A stretch of 64,000 nucleotides of DNA from Silene conica (lineage: Eukaryota; Streptophyta; Magnoliopsida; Caryophyllales; Caryophyllaceae). Numbering within the stretch: the stretch's first letter is position 1; each line of letters opens with the position of its first letter. The stretch lies in NCBI GenBank assembly GCA_029255685.2, contig CM055311.2, positions 15,088,952 through 15,152,951 of the forward strand. The letters are read 5' to 3'. Under the pieces are notes generated by a model. The model did no database searches. It saw nothing but the letters and a program-made list of their open reading frames with translations, and was not told where the DNA came from. The position numbers and the translations under genes are program-made. Positions 1 through 10,499 of this stretch are shown in pieces.

Positions 1-1289
1 CGCCGGATATGGTAGTCGCTGAATTGATTAATCCTGATGGCCAAAGTTGGAATTCGACGAAATTGCGAAGCCTGTTCTTACCCTTCGAGCAGGAACGTAT
101 CCTCAATATGCGTATCCCTAAACTCAAGTACGAGGATAGATGGGTCTGGGAGTTGGAGAAGAGTGGGTGCTATTCGGTCAGGTCTGCGTACAAGGCTATT
201 TGTGGGGACTATGGAATGGAAGATGGACATTCAGACCGTATCAAAGAAAAAGGGTTATGGAATCGTATATGGAAGGCACAAGTTTTACCAAGGGTTAAAA
301 CTTTTTTCTGGCAGTTTTGTAATGACGCCCTCGCGACGAATCAAAATCTGGGCAGACGAGTTCAAGCTATATCCACTGAGTGTCCTATTTGTCATGGTCC
401 TTTGGAGTCGAGTTCTCATCTTGTGGTAGGCTGTGGTTGGGTGGATGAGGTGTGGGAGGGGCTGGAGATGGAGGGCCTTGCCGCTCCCGAAGGCCGGCAC
501 ATCAGAGAATGGGTATAGGATATATGGCGTGATATGAACAGGGAGGAATGCACTCGGTTTATGACTGGTTGTTGGGCAGTTTGGGAGGCTAGGAACAAAT
601 GGGTCTTTGAGGGGGTAGAAGTTAACAGTGGAAGGGTAGTCAATAGAGTAAGAGAGATGATGAGGGAGTTTAGTAGTGTGGCAGAAGTGGGAAGGCAAAC
701 GACTTCTTTGCAGGGTGCGGGGACTGCAGCAAAACAGAAATGGGAGGAACAGAATGCGAGAATCTGGAGTATGGCCGAGCAGGAAGGTGCGGCTGTCATT
801 TTGGTGGACGCGGGAGTGAAGGAGGATCAGGGAGTGGGGCTGGGGGTCATTTGTCGAGAGCCACATGGGAGGGTTTTATGGGGCATAACAGCTAGACGCA
901 GGGGGGAGGTGACGGTGAGAATGGCGGAGGCAGAGGCTGTTTTGAGCGGGGTTCAAGAAGCTGTTCATAGGGGGTATACGAAGGTGGCAGTTGGGAGCGA
1001 TAGCACAGAGGTCATTGACGCTCTCCAAAGGAAAACGCATGGTCGGAGTGATTTTTATCTGCTTATTGATGATATCTTAGCTTATGGCTCTAGTTTTGTT
1101 TCAGTTTGTTGGTTTCATGTTAGTCGGAAAGCCAATCGAGTTGCACACATGTTAGCGCATGCATCTAAGATTGGTTCGAGTCTTTATTTTTCGGAATCTT
1201 CAATTCCGCCTTGTATTGCTACTTTTATTTCAGAGGAGATTGCTAATTGTATGTAACCTGTTTCGGGGGTTACTTTCAAAAAAAAAAAA
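1..1289 (+). mobile_element. LINE (non-LTR retrotransposon), 3' end only
   Basis: The reading frame is already open at the window edge, and the segment ends after the ORF with a short 3' UTR and a 12-base A run (1278-1289), the usual 3' tail of a LINE. The coding part holds an RT zinc-binding domain followed by a plant-type RNase H domain. The 5' part, including endonuclease and RT, lies outside the window, so target duplications cannot be tested. Confidence 0.85.
3..1256 (+). pseudogene. LINE ORF2 C-terminal part (zinc-binding RT domain plus RNase H), one nonsense codon
   Basis: This is the C-terminal part of a LINE polyprotein that reverse transcribes the element at a nicked target site. 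The first segment (to 518) has the zf-RVT signature: a WKAQVLPRVKTFFW block, then CPICHG and a later HLVVGC, which supply Cys/His ligands. The second segment (534-1256) is a type I RNase H: LVDAGVKEDQ (first Asp), an AEAEAV helix with the catalytic Glu, VGSDSTEVIDAL (second Asp), and the RKANRVAHMLAHAS end typical of plant LINE RNase H. Both segments are in the same frame and are separated only by a TAG at 516-518, where related proteins commonly have Trp. One point mutation therefore seems to have broken the ORF. The start lies upstream of the window. Confidence 0.85.
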
Positions 1290-1533
1290 TATTTTCACAT
1301 CTTAATTTTGTACAATCTAATCTAATGTTTTGCTTCCATACTGGTAAATAATTGACATAATTACCGTCTTCTATTTCTTGTATTTACAATGATACCATTG
1401 CAACTAAAACTCCACATTATGATAACTTTTTATACACACCTCTAAATATTTTTAGGGTTATTCTATATGGTACCCCTCAATTTATTGAGTTTCTACATGG
1501 TACCCCTACATTTTAGGAAACATACATGGTACC
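1290..1533. other. AT-rich remnant, left half of the sequence split by element A
   Basis: There is no coding potential. From about 1453 the motif GGTACCCCT recurs three times (near 1470, 1499 and 1529). The same style of sequence resumes at 11170 (GTACCCTTCAATT, then TTGTACCCCTACG), so this is the left half of one older repeat interrupted by the 9.6-kb element A. The last five bases, GTACC at 1529-1533, are the left target duplication of A. Confidence 0.6.
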
Positions 1534-2225
1534 TGTAAACCATAAAATTTGAAACCTGCAATAATAATTAAAAAGGAACAAAAATAATACGGATTATTCC
1601 ACTGATTCTACAACAATATTATTTCACTGATTCTACAACAATATTTTTCCACTGATTCTACAACAATATTAAAACTACGAGTCTACGATCTTCGAGGCTC
1701 GCTTGCTTGACTTTAGCTTTTTGAGAGGGTCGCGTTGACTTCAATCTCTCTTTGATGCTTGAATTTACTTTGAGTTTACTTGAGTAGGCGACACGATTTT
1801 ATGGTGCTTGTTGTCTACTTGCAAGCTTGATTTGTAGAGAGAATTTGAGAGCGTTTTGATGTCTCTTTTCTCTTCACTTTGACAAATGATTTTCTCTCCT
1901 GCCAAAGTGATTTTTTTCCTTTTTTTGAAATGGTGAAGAAGTCTCTTATTTATAAGAATTTCTCCCTTGGCAAATGGACTTGAGTTTGGGCCTTGTTTAT
2001 AGGCTTGACTTCTCTTTTGGGCCCAATTGACCACTTTGCTTGGTTTAGAGCCCAATTGACCACTTCGTTTGCTTTTGGGCCCAAATAACCCAATTTGTAA
2101 TATGGGTCGATCCGAACTCCATTAAACGGGACAAATATAATTAAATTAAGCTAAAATTTGATATTAACTTAAAATAATTTATTTTGCTTTATTCTCGGCA
2201 CTTTAATAAAATTTCTGTGCCTACA
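1534..2225 (-). repeat. Element A left LTR (3' LTR), rearranged at its outer end
   Basis: From about 1598 to 2225 it matches the right LTR closely, ending CTGTGCCTACA. Its outer part differs. It begins TGTAAACC directly after the GTACC duplication but is shorter than the right LTR there. It also contains TTCCACTGATTCTACAACAA-type sequence three times (1600-1675) where the right LTR has one copy. Confidence 0.8.
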
Positions 2226-2303
2226 AATTGCCCCCTCGGGACCTTGTCACGTACACTGTTTGGGTGTTTAAACGTGGCGAGGTCTCGAATTTTTTTACTT
2301 TGG
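2226..2303 (-). promoter_or_regulatory. Element A polypurine tract and adjoining 3' region
   Basis: On the minus strand the bases just inside the 3' LTR read GAGGGGGCAATT followed by TGTAGGCAC. This is a purine-rich plus-strand primer at the expected place. The rest, up to the tandem repeats, has no ORF. Confidence 0.6.
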
Positions 2304-2600
2304 TTTGACTTTGAAATCTATGGGAACTTAACTTACCGTCGGAGTACCCATATGATTTTTTGTTTGACTTGGAAGTCTATGGGCACTTAACTTGTCGTAA
2401 AAGTACCCGTGATTTTTTTAAAAAAAACTGAAAGTACACGAATACTAAACTTATCGTAATAGTATACAAGTAATTTTTTGTTTGACTTGAAAATCCATGG
2501 GTACTTAACTTACCATAAGAGCACCCATGTAATTTTTGCTTGACTTGGAAATCTATGAGCACTTAACTTGTCGTAACAGCACCCACGTAATTTTTGTCTT
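2304..2600. repeat. About five degenerate tandem copies of a ~59-bp unit
   Basis: A unit of the form TTTGACTTGGAAATCTATGG, then GCACTTAACTTGTCGTAA, then AGTACCCATGTAATTTTT recurs at about 2304, 2363, 2423, 2481 and 2539. The third copy is the most diverged. Tandem arrays in the 3' non-coding region are a recognised trait of Tat-type elements. Confidence 0.8.
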
Positions 2601-2830
2601 TCTCCCTTTCATCTCGACTTGAAATTCCATGAACATTTCAAAAGAGTGTTCCGTAAAATTTGGTACATCTTATGTCAGATTTTTTTTTTCCGACATGGTT
2701 GACGATTTTTTTCACGCTTGACTTGATTTTATTTACCTTTGTAATTTTGAAGATATCCATCGAAAAACTTTTGAGCATAATTACCCAATTAAATTTGCAA
2801 AAATCATGGCAATCAATCTCATCTCAAGGC

Positions 2831-2840
2831 TATAAATATT
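2831..2840 (+). promoter_or_regulatory. TATA box for the antisense gene in element A
   Basis: CTATAAATATT sits about 150 bp upstream of a consensus 5' splice site and about 710 bp upstream of the antisense ORF, with a C/A-rich leader-like sequence (2860-2940) between. The spacing fits a plant core promoter reading opposite to the retrotransposon. Functional use is inferred. Confidence 0.45.
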
Positions 2841-2990
2841 GAGTTTGAGCAGTCATTCTTCGCATAAAACCATCCGTTATTTTGCACAAACACATTTCGC
2901 ATTCAAGCACAACAAAGGTACGCACAATCTTGTGCACGAAAACACGCCTTTCGTACAAACTATTAACCGCTGCACCTAGGTCCGACAGAG

Positions 2991-3535
2991 GTAAGTTTTA
3001 GAAGTAGTGACCAAATAACTTGATTTTTTAGCGTTATTTTGTCACAAAATTTTACTCCAACTCTCCTGCAACATTTCACTTTCAGAAATGAGACTGTCTT
3101 TTTTTTCTGAGATATTGTTGTTGTATAGTTGCTGACCTGAACAAAGTGGACACCCGCTATATCTTCGACAAATAATAAATCCGCTTCTGACCATATTTTG
3201 ATTAGTGTAGGTGTATACGAGTTTGTACTTCGATATAACAGACCAATTTTCATATTCACCAAAAACAATTTCTGGAAATTAATGATGATGAATGTGTGAT
3301 TTGAGTGGTAAAATTGCCAGAAATTGGAATTGAAGAAATCGTGATAGCTTTTATATCCAAATTTTGTGAGACTAGAGCATTAAGATATACCCACGAAGAC
3401 CAACCTTAGGAAAGTAATTAAGTACTGGGTTGAGTGCGGATTAGATGTTTGGGTACAACTTCTTTTAATTCTTCACGTGTTAGTATTGACGCTTCAAATT
3501 TCCTGACTTGTTTTTTGTCTTTTTTTTTTTTGCAG
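2991..3535 (+). other. Putative leader intron of the antisense gene
   Basis: ACAGAG/GTAAGTTT at 2991 is a near-perfect plant donor. A long T-rich tract ending TTTTTTTGCAG at 3535 is a strong acceptor, and the ORF starts eight bases downstream (ATG at 3543). The intron would be 545 bp. The arrangement is seen in the sequence; splicing is inferred. Confidence 0.5.
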
Positions 3536-3542
3536 GGCCATC

Positions 3543-4763
3543 ATGATGCATTTTAAGGAGCATTGTAACAAAGTTCTCACCAACATTGCCATAGTTGACC
3601 ATGAAAAACATGATGTGACCTCCGTAACCCGTTTTGTTACTCGTCAATCCTTGCGCTCTTCCAAAGGTGAAGCAAGTGTTGTGAATAAAAGTTGCTTTTA
3701 TCCTGAAATGTCATCGAAGTTTGATATTACCAAACAAGACGTGTCAACCCGTTTTCTTCTACAGAGCACTACCTTCAAGACCAATGCTGACGAAAGTCGT
3801 TTCTTTCCTCTATTCAGGCGGAGAATAATTGTCGGATCAGTGAAGTGAGGCTCTAATAATTTGAAGATATATGGAGAGTCAAAGCGTATTGACAGATATT
3901 GGGAGTGGACTGAAGATGTGCTTGCTCGTTTTGGAGATATCCTTGAAGCTTCCTCTATTAGTTCGGCGATCAACGCATCATTGTACTCTTATGACAAACA
4001 TGTGCCTATCACGCCAGCCGAAGGAGAATTCGAAGTATCTTGGGCCGTAAACCTATCCGTCGATGATTGAAGATTATGAAAAAGTCCGAGTTAGATCATT
4101 TCGATATGCTTGACCCGTTGACCACTGGAAACCATGAGGATGTTCGAGTTTGATCCTTCAAGTCTACCATGGGAGAAACTAAAGCTTTTCAAGGTGGCTC
4201 ATTTCAATTTTTCATCAAGCTAAACAACACAATTGTCTAGTCGAGCGCAAGAGGATATCAAGCTATTCAGAGTTGGTTCGTTATATTTCTCCTCCAAGCC
4301 ATGAAGCAAGCAACATGTCCTATTGGCCGCTAGAGCATTTGAAGAATCATGAGTGGATCATTTTGACTCCCTTAAGGGTGTCATGCAATGTACCCAACTC
4401 ATGAACCACAAAAGACTACGAGGGATCCGAGCTTTCGATACTCGTTTTAGTGTCATGTCAGGAAGTGAACCAGTTGACCGCAGGAGGATTACAAGTAGCT
4501 CCCCAAATCAAACCACACAAGGATTGCAAGTCGCTCCCCCAAATCAAATCACACAAGGATTGCAAGTCGCTCCTCGAGTCAAGTCACTATGCTACTTCGT
4601 CAAACAGCCATGCAACGCTAATTTCTCTAAGGTCCTTGCAAAACTATCCATGTCTATATGGAGGATCGAGTGTGATGACCGATTTGAAGTAAAACTTCCA
4701 AGATTTGGAGAGCAAGAACAATATTCTATGATCGAAGCAATGTTGACCATCACTGATAGTTAG
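3543..4763 (+). pseudogene. Antisense ORF (aORF) remnant of element A, plant-mobile-domain-like
   Basis: On the strand opposite to gag-pol, one frame runs from the ATG at 3543 through a TGA at 3846-3848, is open again to 4068-4070, then holds several stops. It is open once more from 4353 to 4763. The part just after the first stop contains RYWEWTEDVLARFGDILEAS, which resembles the start of plant mobile domain proteins, a domain known from plant genes and some transposons. Antisense ORFs between integrase and the 3' LTR are known in Tat-type elements. A TATA box and a leader intron precede it. In its present form it cannot make one continuous protein. The last segment has an internal repeat around ITQGLQVAP. 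The family assignment rests on a short stretch. Confidence 0.5.
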
Positions 4764-4987
4764 AGACTCGTCGTGGATCACCGTTAGCTACAAATACTCT
4801 ACACTTTTTCGAAGAAGGCAAGACACTTAGAGATCTAGAAGATACACGAAGACATCTATTTTCTTACGAAAGACATCACTGATCAAGGTTGTACTTATAC
4901 CTCAAGACTGATCGATTTGAAGTTGATTTAGCCGTACACATTTTAAACTCTTGCGGGCCAGGAGCAATTTTGATAAGCCGTGATCTT

Positions 4988-5220
4988 TGGTTTGGCTGCA
5001 CTTGAACAAAGTGTTTGCTCAAACTGCCTACGTACTCGCAAAGTGACCATGATGGACAAAATGCAAGATCAAGCCAACGTAGTTCGTTAAAGGATTTTTT
5101 TTATTTGGTGGTGTGGCTGCACTTAAGTATATGACTTACTTAAGTTGCCAACGTACTCATAAAGCACCAAGGTAGCACTTTACAAGATCAAGCCGACGTA
5201 GTTCATAGAAGGATTTTTTT
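4988..5220. repeat. Two ~120-bp repeat units in the 3' region of element A
   Basis: TTTGGCTGCACTTGAACAAA...CTACGTACTCGCAAAG...GATCAAGCCAACGTAGTTC (from about 4988) is repeated as GTGTGGCTGCACTTAAGTAT...AACGTACTCATAAAG...GATCAAGCCGACGTAGTTC (from about 5108). Each is followed by AAGGATTTTTTT. The copies are diverged, so the duplication is not recent. 4764-4987 has no recognisable feature. Confidence 0.7.
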
Positions 5221-5340
5221 GTTTTTTTTTTGATGATTTTTTTTTGTTTGTGAAGGATTTTTTTGTGAAGGATTTTCATTTGTGAAGGATTTTTTTTATC
5301 TTTGCTTTTTTGATTGATTTATTTATTAATTTTGGTATGC

Positions 5341-5420
5341 AGTTTAGCCTCTTGCTTAGGAGCTTATGCAGTTTAAACTCATGCTTAGGAGCTTATGCAG
5401 TTTAGCCTCTTGCTTAGGAG
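5341..5420. repeat. 29-bp tandem repeat, 2.75 copies
   Basis: Units start at 5341, 5370 and 5399 with AGTTTAGCCTCTTGCTTAGG. The middle copy differs at a few bases. The array overlaps the end of the integrase tail of element A. Confidence 0.8.
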
Positions 5421-5690
5421 TAGTAGCGCTTCAAGAATTTTCCGTTGATCGGTCCTATGCGAACACCATCTTCATCAACAATCATATAAGCACCATTGGT
5501 GTATACTTCTTGCACGACGTATGGCCCATCCCATTTGGAAGTAAATTTTCCCCCTGGTTTGGGAGAAGTAATGATCGGCCTTCTTACTGCGAGCACCAAG
5601 TCTCCTGCCTGAAAAGATCGAGGGCACACCTTTTTGTTGAATGCATGGGACAAACGTGCTTGATAACATTGTAGTTTCTGCTGTGAAATC
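5414..5690 (-). pseudogene. Element A integrase C-terminal tail, fused out of frame
   Basis: The frame encodes WISQQKLQCYQARLSHAFNK, then DLVLAVRRPI, KWDGPYVVQEVYTNGAYMIV and GPINGKFLKRYY. This is the C-terminal DNA-binding tail of Tat-type integrases. The catalytic core is missing: at about 5685-5695 the tail is joined directly to the RT motif SFMD, in a different frame. The protein function (integration of cDNA) is therefore lost. Confidence 0.8.
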
Positions 5691-7589
5691 CATGAAGGAA
5701 AGAGCTTCATGTCCAGTCGTCGCATCAATCATGAGCTCCATAACTGGCAAAGGAAAATCGTCTTTTGGGCAAGCATCATTGAGATCTCGAAAATCCACAC
5801 ACACACGTAACTGGCCATTCTTCTTTCTGACTGGCACAATGTTAGCAATCCATGTTGGGTATGTTACCTCTCGAATAAAACCAGCTTCAATGAGTTTGTT
5901 CACTTCTTTCTCAATTTCAGGAACCAACTCTGACCTGAAACGTCGTTGAGGTTGTTTCTTGGGACTCACACCTTTCCTTACTGCCAAGCGATGTACTGCA
6001 ATTTTAGGACTTAACCCTGGCATTTCTGTGTAATTCCAAGCAAAAACATCTTTGTACTCAGTTAAAAGCTTGAAGTACTCATGTTCCTCCTTTTCTGTAA
6101 GAAGTGCACTAACATATATTGGTCGAGGGTCCTCCGAAGTACCTAAGTTCAGCTCCTTTAGGTCATCGATAGTTGATTGCCCCCCATCTTCTAGCAATTC
6201 TGGAGCTTCATCAGCTTCAACTTCTTCTTGGCATCAAGAACTTCCTCTACGATGTCATTATTTCATCTTCCAACTCTTTTGTGTTACTCGCATTCGGTAC
6301 TGTTGAAACTCCACCAAGTCGAGACTTCCACTTTTCTTGGAAAGATGAGGTCTTCTCTTGATTAGTAAGGACCACAACATGCCTTTTACCTTCAGTGGTT
6401 GCTCTTGTACTATGTTTATCACCTCTATGCGCTTCATTCGAGAAGGGACGACACTTCTGAGATCATCAATGACTTTTACCTCACCTTCGCTTTCACGTCT
6501 TGAGGCTTTATGCATTTGCCTATGATCTTTAATCTCATTGGAGTCTTTCAAGCGATCAAACACTGAACGAGAAGAAGTGCCCAAACGCTTAAGTACAAAT
6601 CCTTTCTTCTTCAAATGTGATGAGGTACTTGACTCGCGAGCACTAGTGACATTATCCTGAACACCCAACCTTTTGAAGACGGAAAAACGATTTCTTAAGG
6701 GAATTTCTCGTTGTGACAAAGTGTGCCCCCCTAATCGATCAAACACAGAAGGAGTCACTTTTGTTGTAGATGGTTGAATCCTATCGAAGACAGAGGATTG
6801 TGATGCTGTTGTCATGTCATTTGGACTTTCATCTTCTTCCACTTCCTCAGGTGTTATGCACTGAGAGGATAATGCATCTACTTTTCGTTGAGCACCAATC
6901 CTTAGAGGCGGAGGAGATTCATAGCCTAGGCCAACCTTAGAAGCATTGAATATCCCTTCTTCCTTAAAAAGTTTCTTTTGAGTCTCATTAAGGCCATAAG
7001 GCTCAACACTTATAACTTTTCCCAATGGGGTGGGATTTTCAAAGTCATATCCAGCTTTAGCCAACAATTTATATGCATTGGATTTGAACACGCCGTTTTC
7101 TTACCCTTGAGATACTTTGCTTGATGATGGAACAAACCCTGCAGGAGCATATTTCACCACCTTTTTTTCAGCCGTGCCAGGTAGAGGGGTGATGAGTTTC
7201 ACCGTCCACTCTTGCGTGACTACATGGCTGGACTTAACTTTTTCTTTGGCCACTGGCTTTGAACTATGACATTCAGCAAAAGGACTTTCACCCTCCTTGC
7301 GTCGTGACTTTGGAATATACCGAAGCACCGGAGTTGGACTCTTTTGTGGACCTTTTTCCTTAGCTGGCGCTTTAAGACTAACCTTGTCATTGTTCTGTGA
7401 TCAGCTACTTTGTCCCACTTCCATCTTTACATCATTGACATGAGTCTCTGGAGAGTTCTCAACCCTTTTTCCTTTGCCTCCTTTCCTAGTTGATGAAATA
7501 GTGAATGGTAAAAATTCACTTGAAGTAACACTCTCTTCAAAAAACTTTGCATCCACGAAGAATGAATCAACCTTATTAAAAGGTTTCAC
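5686..7589 (-). pseudogene. Element A pol: spacer and N-terminal RT, truncated
   Basis: It continues the gag-protease frame but is cut by stops at 7401-7403, 7101 and 6258, with a messy stretch at 6200-6260. The spacer contains repeated SVFDRL/VFKRLG-type motifs (6550-6800), typical of Tat pol. RT begins with YKDVFAWNYTEMPGL, followed by KKNGQLRVCVDFRDL, NDACPKDDFPLPVMELMIDA and HEALSFMD, then stops at the deletion junction near 5690. The catalytic DD box, RNase H and integrase core are absent, so no reverse transcription is possible. Confidence 0.8.
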
Positions 7590-7679
7590 ATCACCATTTA
7601 TTTTTCGCTAACTTCCACGATAATATTTTAGACATTGATGGAGAGTTGAAGTAACCACACCATTCTCATGCTTCCAAGG

Positions 7680-10427
7680 TCAACCTAACAACAACTTGAA
7701 CGAGGTCTTTGCATCAATAACATGAAATAAGGTGTCAGAAGATAAATCCTCCATGCTAAGATTTACACGAATTATGCCAACAACACGCTCGCCATTCAAG
7801 TTGAAGCCATGAATTATTGTTCGGCTACTAGACAATTCATCCATTATAATGCCTAACTTAATCATGGTTGTTTTCGGCATGAGGTTCACACCAGAGCCTC
7901 CATCGATCAAGATACGGTTCACCCTCTTGCCTCTTATATAGCCAGATACATACAATGGCCTATTGTGAAGTTTTGATCCAAGCAACAAGTCTTCATCAGA
8001 GAAAGATAAGGCGGTGTTGCAAGACACACATTTGTTTTCTTGCTCTGCAGGCTCCCCTGCGTCCTTCAACTTTTCCTCATACAATCCTGGATTTTGAAGA
8101 GCATGGACGACTTGATGACGCATCTCCTGAGGAAGGTGAAACATTTGCTTCCATCCCATTCGCTTTGGAAGAGCATCAAGAATGGCTAACAACTTAGTGT
8201 CTTGGGATTGCCTTGACCTTTCCAATGACACGGAGTCTGGATTACCATATTTTTCTTTATCCCCTTCACTTTCATCAGTCACCCCAACAGTATTGACAGA
8301 AACTTTGTTGAGATAGCCTTCAGGGAAAAACTCTTCAAGAATGATAGGAGCCAGATGTTGTTGTTCTAACAAATCATTTAGAAGGACATGTGATTTGATC
8401 ACCTTCTTCGATTTCTTCTTGCCTTTAGAGCGTCGTGAGCCTCTCCTCTCAGTTTGTTTTCTTTTGCGAGGTGCAGGTTGTTGATTTTGTGGTTTCACTT
8501 GCTTCCTTGGCTTCTTTAGTGTCACCAATGTCCAAACTTCATTATCATCATCAATGTTGGCCTCCATGGTTGCAATCACGCCTTGAGTTAACTTTTGCGG
8601 CGGTGATATCAACCTTTGAACTCGGAACATTGCTGGCTCCAGCCTTCCAAATTGTATCACACATATTTCTTCTTGCTTATGAGGGACCATCACATTCGAG
8701 CATTCTATGATTGGCATGTCAAATCCTTCGACCGTCACGCTGGTGTGATTTGTTGTCACTGTGTCATCAAGATCCAAGATGATTTTCCCATCCTTTGCTA
8801 ATTGCATAATCTTTTCTTTGAGGGTTATGCACTTCTCTATTGGATGATTGATTAAACGATGGTAATGACAGTAGTTTGGATCTGTCGTCCTATTTGCTTG
8901 GTCAGGACGTTTTGATTCTGGCAACTGAACGACATTCTTTTCTAACAAGTCGTCGAGCATGCCTGAAAGATCTGAATCAGGAAACGGATATTTCTTGTTT
9001 TGCAAATCCTTCAATGTTGGTTTATCACGCTTGACGTCCTTGGCATATGTCTCCTTGTTTTTGTCATACTTTGGTTCTGCAGAGATTTTGACAGGCGCAT
9101 TACTAGTTGTCACTGTCATAGTTTCCTTGGATGAACCCTTAGAACTCTTGTCGGCTTTCTTAAACTCTTTCTTCTCGCCATGAGGTTTAGAGAAAGATGA
9201 TTTTTTCTTGTTCTGAGCATTGATCGTTACCTCCATGTCATGAGCACGAGTCGCCAACTCTTGAAAGCTTTTGGGCTTGATCCCATTCAAGATGTATAAG
9301 AGCTCCCACTTCATTCCATTGATGCACATTCCAACTGCCGAAGTCTCGCTTAAACGATCCTTGCATTCCAGACTTAGTGCACGCCAACGATTGATGTATT
9401 CCACAACTGCTTCATCTTCCCATTGAGTTGTGTTGGTTAGTTCACTCATGCTAACTATGCGCCTTGTGCTATAGAACCTATTCATGAACTCATTCTCCAT
9501 CTGGTCCCAGCTGTCAATCGACTCAGAACCTAGATCCGTGTACCAATCAAATGCGATGCCTTTGAGAGAACGAACAAAATGCTTCACTAACACGTCTCCA
9601 TCTGTCGCGACGTTATTGCATGTCTCCACAAAGTGAGCAATGTGTTGCTTGGGGTTGCCTTTTCCATCGAATTGTTGGAACTTGGGAGGTTGATATCTGG
9701 CAGGCATGCGTAAGACATCGATCCTCTTAGTATATGGCTTCACATATCGAAGACCGTTGAAGGAACTTTCACCTGGCTGGTTCTTGATCGTGTTGGCTAT
9801 CAAGTCTTGCAGCTTCTTTTCGGTGTAGGCACTTAGATCATTCTTGGGAGGCTTCCCATTATCTTTCTTGGCATCCTCATATTCTTCATCCTCTTCATCA
9901 TCCTCTTCTTCGGTGTCACGATGACTTGAACTTTCCTTGTTACGAAGGTCCTCCATTTCCTTCTGAAGTTCTTCAATCTTCTTATTCTTTTCTTCATTTT
10001 CTTGCATCATTCTCTCAAGGAGCTTACTCATATTCTCTATTTGTTCTTCAATGCTAGAGCCACCGACGACCATGATTGATTCGAAGATAAGGGTTGAAAC
10101 TTCCTCCTTCTTTGGCATTGTCTTCTTTACCTTGCGAGGGGATGAACCACTAGCCTTGAACTTCTTGTCCTCCTTTTGTGGAGATGAAGTCTTGTTGATT
10201 ATTGCAGTAGCAGCAACATCAATGGATTCAACTGAATACTTACGAGGCCTCTTAGGAACATGAGCAGTGCGTAGGCTTTCAGCAGCATCATTGATAACAG
10301 CCTTCCTAGACATTCTTCTCATGGTAACACCAATTGAGGGAATGCTTGATGAAGGAGCAACACTAGGAGACCCATTGAGGATTGATGCATAAGTTTTTGA
10401 AGGTGTGCTTGATGAATTGGAAGACAT
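7680..10427 (-). pseudogene. Element A gag-protease ORF (915 codons)
   Basis: This is the structural Gag with a C-terminal aspartic protease. An N-terminal basic, Ser-rich region is followed by a coiled coil (about residues 130-180, LLERMMQENEEKNKKIEELQ), a retrotransposon gag domain (about 260-370, with AFDWYTDLGSESIDSW) and a zinc-binding block YCHYHRLINHPIEKC (about 535). The protease motif ILIDGGSGVNLMP lies near residue 845. The ORF ends at TGA 7680-7682 directly after SFKLLLG, where related proteins continue with RPW, so a CGA-to-TGA change is likely. A second in-frame TAG follows at 7608-7610. Gag itself is long and uninterrupted, so some Gag could still be made, but the protease is truncated. 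Confidence 0.85.
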
Positions 10428-10480
10428 CTTTGCTTCTTTAAGTTGAACTTGTTGTAGAGATGAGAGGTAGAAGTGTTCAC

Positions 10481-10493
10481 GTCGGGTTCACCA
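10481..10493 (-). promoter_or_regulatory. Element A primer binding site
   Basis: Reading the minus strand, the 5' LTR ends GCTACA. Six bases later comes TGGTGAACCCGAC, which begins with the TGG complementary to a tRNA CCA end. It is not the initiator-Met primer used by elements B and D. I could not assign the tRNA species with confidence. Confidence 0.55.
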
Positions 10494-10499
10494 AAAATT

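Noticed and set aside
285..866. 193-codon minus-strand ORF opposite the LINE
   Set aside because: It is a shadow of the LINE zinc-binding and RNase H coding region and has no domain of its own.
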